Source: Plasmodium brasilianum (taxonomy: Eukaryota > Apicomplexa > Aconoidasida > Haemosporida > Plasmodiidae). From it: a stretch of DNA of 64,000 bases. The position numbers and the translations under genes are program-made. Shown in pieces: positions 11,554-23,569 of the stretch (positions are counted from its first letter, which is position 1; each line of letters opens with the position of its first letter). Location of the stretch: positions 496,001 to 560,000 of the forward strand of contig NC_090126.1 in NCBI RefSeq assembly GCF_023973825.1. Reading direction: 5' to 3'. The notes beneath the pieces were generated by a model. That model saw only the letters and a list, made by a program, of their open reading frames with translations, ran no database searches and was not told the origin of the DNA.

Positions 11554-13497
11554 TAGTTCTTCGCATGTTCACGTGCATATTTAATACAAAATTGCCGTAT
11601 AATTTTGGCGCATACTGTACCACTCAATTTTGCCTTGTTGTCCACTCCATTTTACGGAGTTTCTGATACATAGGGGAAGCATTCTATGTTCCGTACGTAT
11701 GGGTTTCTTTTTTAATTTTGCTTAACTATTGCGTAGCTGTTGCCTGACTGTTGCGTATATTTTTGCAAACTCTTCTTCGTACGTGTCTGCGCCATGCTTT
11801 AGCACCTTATTGTGATTTTTTTTTTTTTTTTTTTTTCTTTTCGAACAACATGAATACCTGAAATGTTCAAAAAACGCATTATCATTTGTTATCACAAGTG
11901 AGCACTCAAGTGACCAGCGGAGGAACGGTGTTAATTCGATTAGAAAAGTTTTTCAAGGGGATTTAGTCATATGCAAATGTATGAATGTAAATATGTGTTA
12001 GACCTCGAATTATAGCATACTATTTATTCATATAAATTTACATACACAAATAAATGAAAAAAAATATAAGCTTAATGTTTGAAAGCGTTGAATAAAGGAT
12101 GACCCAACATATGGAAGTATATTATTCAACAGAGAACAACTATTTATACTTTTTTTTTTTTCTTTTATTTCTTTTTTTTTTTTTTTTGCAAAAATATTGT
12201 TCTTCCCGTTTGACCCAAATTTATCGTTACATATTTATATACATAATTATATTCCTACAAATAAAAGGTCTAATATTTATATACAATTCAAAATATATAT
12301 GTATTCTTATATTTTCCCTGTGTACAAGTTACTATATTATAATATTATGGTACTATAGCATAGAGGGAAAAACATACTAAATTTTTACTCATTTTTTTTT
12401 TTTTTTTTTTTTATTTAATATAACTTAAATGGAACAAAAACAAAAATTGAATAAAATCTTGTTCTTACTGGAAAAACAGAAAATAAAAAAAAAAAAAAAA
12501 AAAGAGAAACAGCTCTTTATAGAATTTTTTTTCGAAATAATTTACAAAACTTACTCTTTCGCCTTATTTTGCCTTCTGTTCCTTTTTTCCTTTATTTTTT
12601 TTTTTTTTTTCATTTTTGTATATCCCCAAAATACGCTTAATTAAATTGTATGGCTTGCTAATTTTTTTGCCTTTTCCTTTTTGTTCTTATCTACAATGAG
12701 GTAGGTAAGCATACTTTGCCGCATTTTTAATTTCGTAAAAATCGAAAGCGAATGAAAAAAATTTATTTCAAAAAGAGGAAGTTACAAAGTTGTAAAAAAT
12801 GAAAACTGCGCATATGTATTTATGTATATATTTATGTATGTATATTTGTATGTATGTATGTATATATGTATATTTGTATGTATGTATATTTGTATGTATG
12901 TATGTATGTATATTTGTATGTATGTATGTATGAATGTATATATGTATGTATGTATGTATGCATATGTACATTGTAAGCATATGTTTGTATGTATAAGTAT
13001 ATTATACATGCATATTTGTATATATATTTTTTCTTTTTATCAAGTTAAGCACCACTCGTTATATTTATAAGCACAGTACAACTTTTTTAAATAGGTAGAG
13101 CACTTGTTCCTTATCTGATTATATACGATATGCATATTTTATTCGTACTTTTTATACTGCATTATATTATGTATACGTACATTATAATCTGTATAATTTA
13201 ATATATATGTATATATATACAATATATATTTATTTATGTATATATATGCTTTTTTTTTTTTTGGCCTCTGCTAATCAAATTTATCATTATACGTAAAATA
13301 ACACTTATATGAACAGTATATGTTATTATGCATTTATGTATGGATGTATGAACATATGTTTGGACGTATACATAATAATATTAAGCTTATGACGAGTAGT
13401 AAGAAAATTTACTGTACATTCAACAAAATAAAAACATTATATACATTTATACATGAATGTAAAGATTTTCCTTATTTATATAAGGGGGATTACTCGT

Positions 13498-13766
13498 TAA
13501 TTTTTCTTTTCTTTTCTTCTTTTTTTTTCTTCTTTTTTTTTCTTTTCTTTTTTTTTCTTCTTTTTTTTTCTTTTCTTTTTTTTTCTTCTTTTTTTTTCTT
13601 TTCTTTTTTTTCTTTTCTTTTTTTCTTTTCTTTTCTTTTTTTCTTTTCTTTTCTTTTTTTCTTTTCTTCTTTTCCTTTTTTTTCTTCTTTTCTTTTCTTC
13701 TTTTCCTTTTTTTTCTTCTTTTCTTTTTTTTTCTTATTTCTTTTCTCTTTTTTTTTTTTTTTTTTA
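13498..13766. repeat. Homopyrimidine tract, about 265 bp (T/C only)
   Basis: Almost uninterrupted T and C on the plus strand, arranged as TTTTC, TTCTT and TTTTTTTTCTTC blocks. It lies some 450-720 bp upstream of the HMG-box gene start. Such tracts can form triplex (H-DNA) structures; here that is inference only. Confidence 0.9.
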
Positions 13767-14067
13767 ATTTTGTTCTGTTTTTTCCGCTTTATGATTTAAA
13801 GTAACATAGTAGCAAAATGTAAACATTAATGTACCATACATACATATGTAACAACGTATATATGTATATGATATATATGCGTAAGTTTACATATATTTGT
13901 AATATACATATATATAATGTACATAATTCATGAAATGGGAAAAATATGACCTAATATATATACGCTTTTTTTAAACAAAAAGGTTTGCCATTGTTTTTTA
14001 GAAAACGGTGGTAGGGGGAAATATTTTTAAATAAAAAAAAAGAAAGAAAGAAGGAAAGTAAGAACAA

Positions 14068-14210
14068 AAAAAGGCTTAAAAAGAATTATAAAAAAAAGGC
14101 TTAAAAAGAAGCATAAAAAAAAGGCTTAAAAAGAAGTATAAAAAAAAGGCTTAAAAAGAAGCATAAGAAAAGTCTTAAAAAAAAGGCGTAACGAGAAGCT
14201 TAAAAAAAGG
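14068..14210. repeat. 26-bp tandem array just upstream of the HMG-box gene
   Basis: Five to six copies of a unit built from AAAAAAAAGGCTTAAAAAGA followed by AGCATA or AGTATA. The last copies decay and end about 10 bp before the ATG at 14221, so the array probably lies in the 5' untranslated region. Confidence 0.85.
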
Positions 14211-14220
14211 GGTAAACATA

Positions 14221-17200
14221 ATGGAAGTAGTTGAACAAGGAGGAAGCGCCTTTGATATGGCAGATTTTAAAAAGAACGAAAATTTTTTAGACCAAAATTT
14301 AAGAAATTATTTTAATTTATTGTATATGAATGAATGTAATAACATTTATAATATTTGCAAAATATGCAATATATACAACCGCTTACATAACCTTATATGT
14401 AATACCGCCCGAAATTTAATACGTAATGTAATACTTGACACCATACATATTGTAGTGTGTAATACTATAGGTAAGAATTATCTCCAACAAAATAATAAAC
14501 AAAGAGGTTATCCCCTTAATAAATGTAGTGCAGCAAATAGGCTGGCGATTTCTACCCGAGATGATATTATGATAGTTTGCGCAGAAAAATTTGTAGATAT
14601 TTATTTCCAACAAACTATGAAGTTTTATTTACAAAAAGAGAGCAAGTATTATAAGAAACTGTGTCATATTTGCAATATAATAATAACTCATGTTAATTAT
14701 CTAGTTGAAAAGAAGAAGAAAAAAAAAAAAAAAAAAAAAAAAGAAGTAATTAATTTAATTGAAAAAGAAGTTAACGATTATACGAAAACAATTGATTATG
14801 AGGAAACTAAACGAATAAGCAGCAGTGGTAATAGCCATCAGGACTTTAGTGATCCTGGGGACAATACAATTTATTTGAGAGAGATAAGTCTAAACAATGA
14901 ATTATCCAGTACGCCATTTCAAAGTATCAATAGGAGTAAAATGGATAACGTTCCTTTTTTCAGTAACCTAGAAATTTTATACCATATTAACATTGTGAGA
15001 AATGTGCATAGTATAATTAATATGAATCGTCAAACCAGTGTAAGTCTTATTAATAAATTAGGGTCGTTATACAATCACATTGTTGGCACATGCCGCACTG
15101 TTTATGGTAACGACCTTGTGAATGATAATATCAATGAATATAATAGCCATAATACGGATGAAGGTTGTAGGGATAGTACAGATGGAGATAGCCATCAGGA
15201 CACAAGGGAAAATAAGGACTATAATGATAGGGAAAACAACGAGTATGATGACAAAAGTAGTAATAATAATAATAATGATTATACCAAAAAAAACAATAAA
15301 TGCAGCAGCGAAGGTAAGAGGAGCAGTGGCAACGATAATGAAGGCGATGAGGATGGCGAGGGACAAGGGAAGGGGAACAACAACAAAGAGAATGATGAAA
15401 AAGAGAAGGAAGAGGAGGAGAATGATAACAATGAGAATGACAACGAGGAGAATGATAACAATGAGAATGACAATCAGGAGAATGATAACAATGAGAATGA
15501 CAATCAGGAGGATGACAATCAGGAGAATGATAACAATGAGAATGACAATCAGGAGAATGATAATCAGGAGGATGATGAGGATAAAAGCGATGACGAGGCG
15601 AATGATGAAGAAGTGAGTGATGACGAGGAAAATGATGATGATGAGAATAAAGAGAGGAACCACAGCGGAGATGGGGGGAATGAGCGAAAGAGGAGCATTT
15701 ACAAGTTTTACTACAACAAAATAAAGGAAATAAAATCCAACATGTTCATAAAAAGATATAAGAATTCGGAAAAATATATTAAAAAGAAAATATTTAACTA
15801 CTTGAGTAAAAATAATATAATTGGTGATATAGATATAGACAGTATATATATATATGTAAAAAATGTTTATTATATAATTATAAAGAATGAAAAACTTTTA
15901 TATTTCTTCCTATGTAATACTAAGGATGTTATGAATGCTATTGTAAAGAATGAGAAAATGAATAAAGTACGTTACATAAAAAAAGATTTCTTTTTGTATT
16001 TCCTTATGCGTGAAAAGGAAATATATGCAAAATTATTTAATCAGATTAATGCAAAATATGAAAATGGTGAACTATTATTGAAATTAAAAAATCTACGAAG
16101 GAAATTGAAGAAATTAAAGTGTAAAGAAGAGAATAACCTGTTCGAAGAGAGCATGCAGCAGTTGTATTTTTTGAAGAGGAGCAACAGAAGCTACAGGAAT
16201 GATGATGATGGTGGTGTTAATATCAGTAACAATAACATAAATGGTAACGTCAACAACAATAACAGTAGCAGTTGGAGTAATAATAAGTATAATCCCCTGG
16301 CGTATAGAGGGATTTACCACAGGCGCAATAACTCACTTTACCCTAGTAACTCTGTGCTAAATATATCCTTAAAAAATTTAATACCGAAACTGTACAATTG
16401 TAAAGATTTTAAGGAGACAAATAATTTGATTCATAACATTGGGAGAAGCATTAACAGGAGATGCTTATTTTCTAGCATTGCGCAGAAGAAGAAAAAAAAG
16501 AAAAAGAAAAAGGAGACGCATAGCAAGGTTGCCGGTAGTTTTAGTGGTAATATGGGTGGAATTATCGGCAATAGTTACGCTAATAACTTTGGTACTAATT
16601 GCGTCAATAACTTTGGCACTAATTGCGTCAATAACTTTGGCACTAATTGCGCTAATAACTTTGGCACTAATTGCGCTAATAACTTTGGCACTAATTGCGC
16701 TAATAACTTTGGCACTAGTTATAGTAACAACTATGTGAGCATGTGCACAAGTAACTACAATATTTCATATGGTACCAATTTCAAGGGAGATACTAACCAG
16801 ATAGAAGAGAATAAAGAAGTAAAGAAGAAATCTGTTAGAGGAATAACATCTTTTACACTGTTTGCAAGGGAAAAGAGAAAAGAATTGTTGAACCAAAAAG
16901 TGTTTCTAGGTAGTTCATTAACAGAACAAACATCGGCAGTTGCAAAAATATGGAATAGTTTAAGTAACGAAAAGAAAAAAGAATGGGCTGCTAAAGCATC
17001 AAAAATAAATGAAGAAAATTTCTTATTGCAGAAAAAAAAAAAAAAAAGAAAATTTACTGCATTCAGTATATTTGCACGTGAAAAAAGAAAAGAATATAAA
17101 GAGAAAAATATTGATATGGGTATAACCTTAGCTCAACAAAATTCATATGTTTCCAAATTATGGAAACAACTTTCCAATGAAGAAAAAAATAGATATAAAA

Positions 17201-17622
17201 TTTTATCAAATAATGTAAATGCAGCTGTAGCGAAAAATTATAAAAGTGATGTAAACTGTATGAATGGAGAAAGGCCCAGTGGATTTAAAGGAAGAATTAA
17301 GGCCTTAGACAATATGATGAGTCAGCATTTTTCTAACAATAGCTTGGGATATAACATAAACGGTGTTAGCAGAATGAACAATGTTAGCACCATGAACAAT
17401 GTTAGCACCATGAACAATGTTAGCGGCTTGAACGGTGTTAACTGTATGAACGACATAAACAGTAGTAATATGAGTTACATTATAGATAACATAAACAGTG
17501 CAGACGTTATTAACAACTCTCATTATGTGAACGATGCAATATGCAACTTAAATAAGAGTGGACCAACATTTGATAACACAAGAGAAAAAAAAAATGGTAA
17601 AATGAAAAAAAAAAAAAAATAA
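14221..17622 (+). CDS. HMG-box protein, 5' part of a split giant gene (tandem HMG boxes)
   Basis: The frame has 1133 codons. Residues 1-170 have ordinary composition (Cys/Asn/Tyr). A very acidic region with NDNNENDNQE repeats lies at about 15400-15640, then a helical basic region (about 15700-16140), Asn repeats, and an eightfold NNFGTNCA/V repeat (16582-16725). Two HMG boxes follow: about residues 873-935 (TSFTLFAREKRKELL...AKIWNSLS...EWAAKA) and 943-1005 (TAFSIFAREKRKEYK...SKLWKQLS...RYKILS), separated by a Lys linker. HMG boxes bend DNA, so a nuclear role is likely. The frame stops inside an A15 run (17605-17619), and the adjacent frame opens at once in the same run, so the stop is probably not the real end. 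P. falciparum HMGB3 is, as I recall, a protein of more than 2000 residues at this position. Confidence 0.8.
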   Translation: MEVVEQGGSAFDMADFKKNENFLDQNLRNYFNLLYMNECNNIYNICKICNIYNRLHNLICNTARNLIRNVILDTIHIVVCNTIGKNYLQQNNKQRGYPLNKCSAANRLAISTRDDIMIVCAEKFVDIYFQQTMKFYLQKESKYYKKLCHICNIIITHVNYLVEKKKKKKKKKKKEVINLIEKEVNDYTKTIDYEETKRISSSGNSHQDFSDPGDNTIYLREISLNNELSSTPFQSINRSKMDNVPFFSNLEILYHINIVRNVHSIINMNRQTSVSLINKLGSLYNHIVGTCRTVYGNDLVNDNINEYNSHNTDEGCRDSTDGDSHQDTRENKDYNDRENNEYDDKSSNNNNNDYTKKNNKCSSEGKRSSGNDNEGDEDGEGQGKGNNNKENDEKEKEEEENDNNENDNEENDNNENDNQENDNNENDNQEDDNQENDNNENDNQENDNQEDDEDKSDDEANDEEVSDDEENDDDENKERNHSGDGGNERKRSIYKFYYNKIKEIKSNMFIKRYKNSEKYIKKKIFNYLSKNNIIGDIDIDSIYIYVKNVYYIIIKNEKLLYFFLCNTKDVMNAIVKNEKMNKVRYIKKDFFLYFLMREKEIYAKLFNQINAKYENGELLLKLKNLRRKLKKLKCKEENNLFEESMQQLYFLKRSNRSYRNDDDGGVNISNNNINGNVNNNNSSSWSNNKYNPLAYRGIYHRRNNSLYPSNSVLNISLKNLIPKLYNCKDFKETNNLIHNIGRSINRRCLFSSIAQKKKKKKKKKETHSKVAGSFSGNMGGIIGNSYANNFGTNCVNNFGTNCVNNFGTNCANNFGTNCANNFGTNCANNFGTSYSNNYVSMCTSNYNISYGTNFKGDTNQIEENKEVKKKSVRGITSFTLFAREKRKELLNQKVFLGSSLTEQTSAVAKIWNSLSNEKKKEWAAKASKINEENFLLQKKKKKRKFTAFSIFAREKRKEYKEKNIDMGITLAQQNSYVSKLWKQLSNEEKNRYKILSNNVNAAVAKNYKSDVNCMNGERPSGFKGRIKALDNMMSQHFSNNSLGYNINGVSRMNNVSTMNNVSTMNNVSGLNGVNCMNDINSSNMSYIIDNINSADVINNSHYVNDAICNLNKSGPTFDNTREKKNGKMKKKKK
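17605..17619 (+). other. A15 run where the HMG-box reading frame breaks
   Basis: Frame 1 ends with five Lys codons and TAA at 17620-17622. Frame 2 is open from 17606 and runs on for 1159 codons to the donor at 21082. One A fewer (or two more) would join them. This looks like a homopolymer length error or slippage site rather than a gene boundary: only 10 bp would separate the two frames, with no room for a terminator and promoter. Confidence 0.75.
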
Positions 17623-20600
17623 ACAGGATATAATGCAGATGGAACAAGGAAAATTGATGAATAATAATTATATGTATAGAAATACAAATTCTTTTTACGA
17701 CCCTAATTATAATCCAGCTATTTATCAAAATATTACAAATATGAATAATCATCCCTACCAAAATGGGGATATCTCAAATAATAACATGGCACCATCTTAC
17801 AATAGAGTTAACAACGTTTTTTCGAATAATATGATCAGTGGCAATTCTTGTACGATATCTTTTCAAAATGATAACAAAGCATCTTTGTATCTTCCAGGGA
17901 AGCATAACAATGTAATGACTTACTATTCACACGGTGATAATTCGAGTATAATTGGAATTACCGTTGGCAGCATACATAATACTAGTGGATTGACTAATCC
18001 TAGCGCCATGAGTAATATTAATGATGTTCCTAGTAGTGCCAGTGATAATAATAGGATTCAAATAAACGGAGAAGGAATAAAAAACATTATGAATAGTGAT
18101 CCCAATGTAGCAACTGCTGGTGAAGTATCGATTAGTATAAATAAAGACAACTGTTCGATGAATAATGACGAATTGCATAATAATATGTTAAGCATGAACG
18201 ATACAAACATGTATAACATGAATGGTAGTAACTATGGCATTAGCAGCAGCCATAACAATAACAACAATATATTTAATAGTGCGTCCAGTAGTATCCACCT
18301 CAACAGAGGATATATTAATAACCCCGGCAGTGATAACGTTGGCAACATGGACAATTTGAACTTGACAAATAGAAATATAAATGCAGAACAATTTATATAC
18401 CATGGATATAACAAAAATACAATAACAGGAAATTATGGACACGCTTTGAATGAAGTCCATTTGAACGATAATGATTTATTACCTTATAGACAAAAGAATA
18501 AAACTAAAGTTGAAGAGATGTTAAGGAAAAAAATGAAAAAAGATGAAAAACAAAAATTGAAAGAAAAAAAAATGATGATGAAATTATATGATAAAAGACG
18601 CAAACAGTTGTTGAAGGCTGAAAAGTTGATGGAAAAAAAAAAAAAAAAAAAAAATTTTATTAATGGCATTAACGGTAATGCTGGCGGTAACGCAAACAGT
18701 TATAGTAATGTTAACCACATTAGCACTAATTTACTAAACGGAAATAGCGAAAAATGCATGTATTATGCACCCAACGTGATGAACAATAACGACATGAGTA
18801 TGAATCCTTTCGGTGTATCGAACACTTTAATGAACAATTCAGTTGTTAATAATTTCACTTTTTACTCAAACTTGGACAAGGAAGGAATTAAGATCCTGAA
18901 CACTAACCACGTAAACCTTACAAGTAACAGCGTTGCGGCGGGGGGTATGTCAGCTGGAGCTACAACACCAAGCGGAAGTACCCCTAGAGGAGTTACTGCT
19001 GGCGGAATTAGCTCTAACGCACTTGCTGCAGGCGGAGTTATTACCAGCAGAATGGGGAGTGGAAACATTATTAGTAAAAATGTAATTAGAAGAAACTTAA
19101 CTAGTAATACTATTCCAATAAACAATATTGGCAATAATAGTAATAGTGACAGTAACGCGATGAACTACCAGATGTTAGGGAACTCGAGTAATTTGACGAA
19201 AGGGAACAGTAACGAATTTGCCTCGTACAATTATATGAACAAATATGCAGGAGGTATCACAGACATAAGAACTTATAACCAAACTAATCGCGTCCATATA
19301 AGGACAAATAACAACAGGAAAAATTATGAACAGATCAAAAATATTCAGGATAATAAAGTACCTAATCATAGTAGTGCTCAAAATGAAGCAATTTACCAGA
19401 ACACTACTAATGAGAAACTTAAAAAGAAAAACTTAGTAAACAACTTAGATACTAACATAACCAATTTTAGTGGGATTGTAAGCGGCCAAATAGGAAACGC
19501 AAGCCGTCATATAGGAAACGCAAGCGGTCATATAGGAAACGCAAGCGGTCATATAGGAAACGCAAGCGGCCAAATAGGAAACACAAGCGGCCAAATAGGA
19601 AACACAAGCGGCCAAATAGGAAACGTAAGCGGCCAAATAGGAAACGTAAGCGGCCAAATAGGAAACGTAAGCGGCCAAATAGGAAACGTAAGCGGCCAAA
19701 TAGGAAACGTAAGCAGCCAAAGCGAAAGCATGAACAACGTAAGTTATTTAAACGATGAGTCTTACTACAACAACAATCGTTATGGAGATTACGATTATAA
19801 TATGGGCAATTATTACAATGAAGTGAGAAGCAATGATACCACCACCATGTACCAACACACGAACAGGAAATATGATGTGGATAAAATACATAATTATAAC
19901 TTAACCAATTTAGACGAAAAGATGGTTAAAGAAAAAAACGTACAGCAAAATAATTTGACGTTTATTGATAAGGACACATCTCCATTTTATTCCGTAAACC
20001 AGATGTATAATCAGAGTGACAACATTAGTAACGTTAATAACTTTGCAAGCATTGACAATAATGTAAAAGGGGTGAGTGGTACAGGTGGTATAAGTAACAC
20101 AAGCAGCATTGTCGGTGTAGGCGGGTTCTATGATATTAATAGGATCAACAAAATTCCTTCTCAGAGCGGAAAGGGGGCATATGGATACAATGCAAGTGGC
20201 CCTAATTTAATGAGCAAAAGTCAAGTAAATATAAGCCCAAACGGTTATACTAATAGTAACCAAATGAAGGCAAATATGAGTTTAAAAGAGGAAAAATATT
20301 TCATTAATAACAATAATAGAGGTAGTGGCAATAACAATACTAGTAGCAGTAATAACAACGGTAAGAGTGCGATTAGCGGGGATGTATACCATAACAGTAA
20401 TTATAGTGGCTGTTGTAAAGAAATAGCAAAGGATTCAGACGAAATTAGAAAAGGTCTAAATTATGATAAAAATTATTACCATGAAAAAAATATGAACATG
20501 TACATAAATAATAGCAATACGCTTAGTATGGATGTAAATAGGAACAATTTTGAAAACAATTTATATAAGAATGATCATCAAAATAGGCAATTAAATAACA

Positions 20601-21189
20601 CATCTTATTTTAATGAAAATACAAAAACTACGAGTACCATAAAAAATAATATTTTGGGATCAGAAACGGTAAATAATAATTACAATAGCTTAATAACTAC
20701 CACAGCACAGCATCATACTATTAATTTAAACGAAACAATGAACAGTGATTTGAATATGAACTTAAATTATGGCACCTTAAATTACGTAAACAATTGTGGA
20801 AATAATGACAATGATATTGATCATAATCATAATCATAATCATAATAATAATAATAACACCATATATTTTTACCCCCACAATAGTGCCAATAACGGCACTA
20901 ATATCAGCATCAGTATGGGCAGCAATAATAGCAGTAACAATTACGATGGGAAACATAACAGTCCGGATATGTACAACAACGAAGATGTTAACTGCGTTAC
21001 GAATACAAATAATTTGATTTATTATCCTGGTCGTGTGTTCGAGGAAAATAAGTTGAACGAAAACCTTGTATACTTTGATGCCGTAAGGAATCCAAGCCCC
21101 GCCCATACATATGTGCATATATATACATTTTAAGAATTATATAAATTTGCTTTTTTTGTAAATAGTTTTTGTGTGCTAAACGTTTTGAG

Positions 21190-21221
<32 letters not shown>

Positions 21222-23152
21222 CCTCCTTGTGTAAAGATTTAAGCACACATGACTGATCTCGTTTTATCTGCACCCATGTTGTATACATTTTTTTATATGT
21301 ACACATTTATACGCCTGTTGGGTGCTCCTAATTTTCAGGACATTCATAGAATACCCGGAGTGATGGAAGATACTGAAGTTGGTGGTCCCAAGGAAAAACA
21401 ATTTTTCAATAATGCTTCTCATTTTTTAGAGTTAGTAAATAAAAAGATAAGAAGAAAAAAAAAAAAAAAGGCTAGTTCCGTTAATGATGTTAGTGGTAAT
21501 GTTAAATATGTGAATACATATTTTTACGTATAAATGTCTTGTGGGTGTGGGAGTATAATCTCCTTTTGTATTTCCTGCATGTCTGAGTATATTTATGTAT
21601 GTTAAGAGTAAGAGGTGTTTATGTATGTGAACACAGTCACCTGTGCGTACATGTGCATACGTGGATGTACATATATGCATACATGGATATACATACGTAC
21701 GTGTACATACACGTACAAACACACTTATATACCTATGCATGTTTATCCCTGCGCACCTGTGTAGATAACGGATGCACCATTTGGGACCTAGTGATAAAGA
21801 ACAGAAGGAAAAGGAATAAAAGAAAAGACAAAAAAGATACGTGCGAAGAGCACTGTGGTAACAATTCAGTGGAAGGAGGAGAGGATAGAAACGAAAGCAA
21901 CGATATTAATATCTTAATGTCATATGATGAAGGAAAAGTAGGCATAAATCAAAATGATAACTATGCAAGTAAAGGTGAATATGATATTATTAACTGCATT
22001 TTTAATAACACGGAAAGGGAAGAAAATGCTTCATTATATGGTGAGCAAGTGGATGAAGCAGCACACGAAAAGGTGGGCAAAGAAGAAGGCACTGAAAGAT
22101 TGGCGAGTGTGGCAGACGTAGTAGACGTGGCAGATGTAACAGACGTGGCAAATCCAGAAGACCCAATGGCCGAAAGCAACTGCGACGACTTCCTGAATTT
22201 TCTGAACGCGTGCAGCTCGAATTACTCGAATAAATTAAACATAAATGAGAATGGAGAAATTATATATGATGACAAAAGGAAATGTAATTCGAATAATTTA
22301 ATAAACGAAAATTATAATTGTGATAATTTAAGTTTGTTAATGAAAAAAAAAAAAAAAATTAATCAAAATTTGAATAATTGTCAAATAGAAAAATATAATA
22401 ATGCTTATAAAAAAAACAAATTATGTAAATGGACAAATAAAGAAACTGAAAAATTTTATGAAGCTATTGAAATGTTTGGTATTGACTTAATGATGGTTAG
22501 AGCATTAATGCCAAAATTTTCGGATAAACAAATTCGTGATAAATATAAAAGAGAAAAAAAAATAAATCCATCCAAAATTGAAGAAGCTATAAAAAAGAAT
22601 AAAGTAATTGATCTCGATGCCTATGAAAATGAAAATGGGAAAATTGATAACTCAACACACTACAAGTACTATGAGTCCACCTCCTCCAGTGACAGTGGTA
22701 ATTGGCTTTTTCCATACATACATACATACACACATACATACACATATATATATAAATGTGCAAGATTTTTTCTTGCATACGTGTTATATGTATGATCACC
22801 ACGCCCCATGTATGTGTGAGGTGCAAAAAGTGCTATAAATGTTATGAGTCATTTCTTTTCCCATGCGAAAATGCCCCACAGACTGTTCATACACGCGTAC
22901 GTACATAAGTTACACACACATGCATATACCCCAGTGAGTACATATGATATATACCCATTTATACACACGTGATTTATAACGTTTCCCAATGCAGGTGATA
23001 ATAATAGTGTGAAAAAGAATAAAACATGGACAGCTGGCGAATCAGAAATAAATATCCTGAGCATTTTTGATGACAAAGAAGATGAATATAATATGGATGA
23101 TTATAGGTCCAACCAGGAAAATCCTGAAATCAACATTTTAACGTTGTTTTAA
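17606..23152 (+). CDS. BDP1: TFIIIB B'' (BDP1)-like SANT protein, 3' part of the same gene
   Basis: Exons 17606-21082, 21339-21495, 21765-22697 and 22995-23152; phases 0, 1 and 1 all close. The first exon is Asn/Ser/Met-rich with a basic coiled helix (18500-18660) and a 7-residue repeat (19483-19722). The later exons carry KLNINENGEIIYDDKR (22232-22280), which matches the short conserved strand just before the SANT domain in B'' proteins. The SANT/Myb domain itself (22423-22620) has CKWTNKETEKFYEAIEMFG, then ALMPKFSDKQIRDKYKREKK and INPSKIEEAI. That is the B'' version of the fold, which binds BRF1/TBP on RNA polymerase III promoters. The donor GCC|GTAAGG and acceptor TTTTCAG|GAC link the Asn-rich exon to the B'' exons in phase 0. 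If they are separate genes, the B'' gene would need another start near 21249. Confidence 0.7.
19483..19722 (+). repeat. 21-bp in-frame tandem repeat (SGQIGNV)
   Basis: Eleven to twelve copies of GGCCAAATAGGAAACGTAAGC and close variants. They encode (S)G(Q/H)IGN(V/A/T) heptads in the Asn-rich part of the BDP1-like gene. Near identity of neighbouring copies suggests recent expansion. Confidence 0.95.
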
Positions 23153-23530
23153 TTTTTGAACAATTTTTGCACATCATTTATTTTGATAGTTATAAAAAAA
23201 AAGCTTTGATTTTATTTTAAAAGCAAATAATTTTACAATTTTACAATCTTACATTTTTATTTTTTCAAATAAAAAATATGACGATGGTATTCGAAATCGT
23301 AGTACCTTTTAAATTTTTAAAAAATACTTCATGTGAATATGCTCATGTGGGGATACGCGTACGGTACATGTGCTTACATAAGTACATGCTAATAAATGTG
23401 TACACAATATACTTACGTACGTACATCTATATATATGTATTGTGCGTGTTTGTATTTACAAGTGGTCCCGTTTGTAAAACAGTGTACTTTTTTTTCTCCC
23501 CACCTATTTTTCGTTTTTAAATTGCCTCTA

Positions 23531-23569
<39 letters not shown>

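Larger units (their letters stand above)
11554..14220. other. Intergenic region upstream of the HMG-box gene
   Basis: The first 400 bp (to about 11960) have relatively balanced composition and are probably the 3' untranslated region of glyoxalase II. A T-run at about 11818-11836, another at 12173-12187, ATGT/ATTT microsatellite at 12825-12965, a homopyrimidine tract at 13498-13766 and a 26-bp array at 14068-14210 follow. No convincing gene is seen; frames of 70-160 codons here are mostly Phe, Tyr or Ile repeats. Confidence 0.7.

Noticed and set aside
11712..11795. 27-codon minus-strand frame MAQTRTKKSLQKYTQQ...
   Set aside because: Short, and overlaps the probable 3' untranslated region of glyoxalase II on the opposite strand.
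13320..13799. 159-codon plus frame with a balanced start and a poly-Phe tail
   Set aside because: The last 90 residues are the homopyrimidine tract. The first 60 are more normal but have no donor before the tract.
15067..15663. 198-codon minus-strand frame opposite the acidic repeats of the HMG-box gene
   Set aside because: Antisense of GAT/AAT/GAG codons; gives only Ile/Val/Leu repeats.
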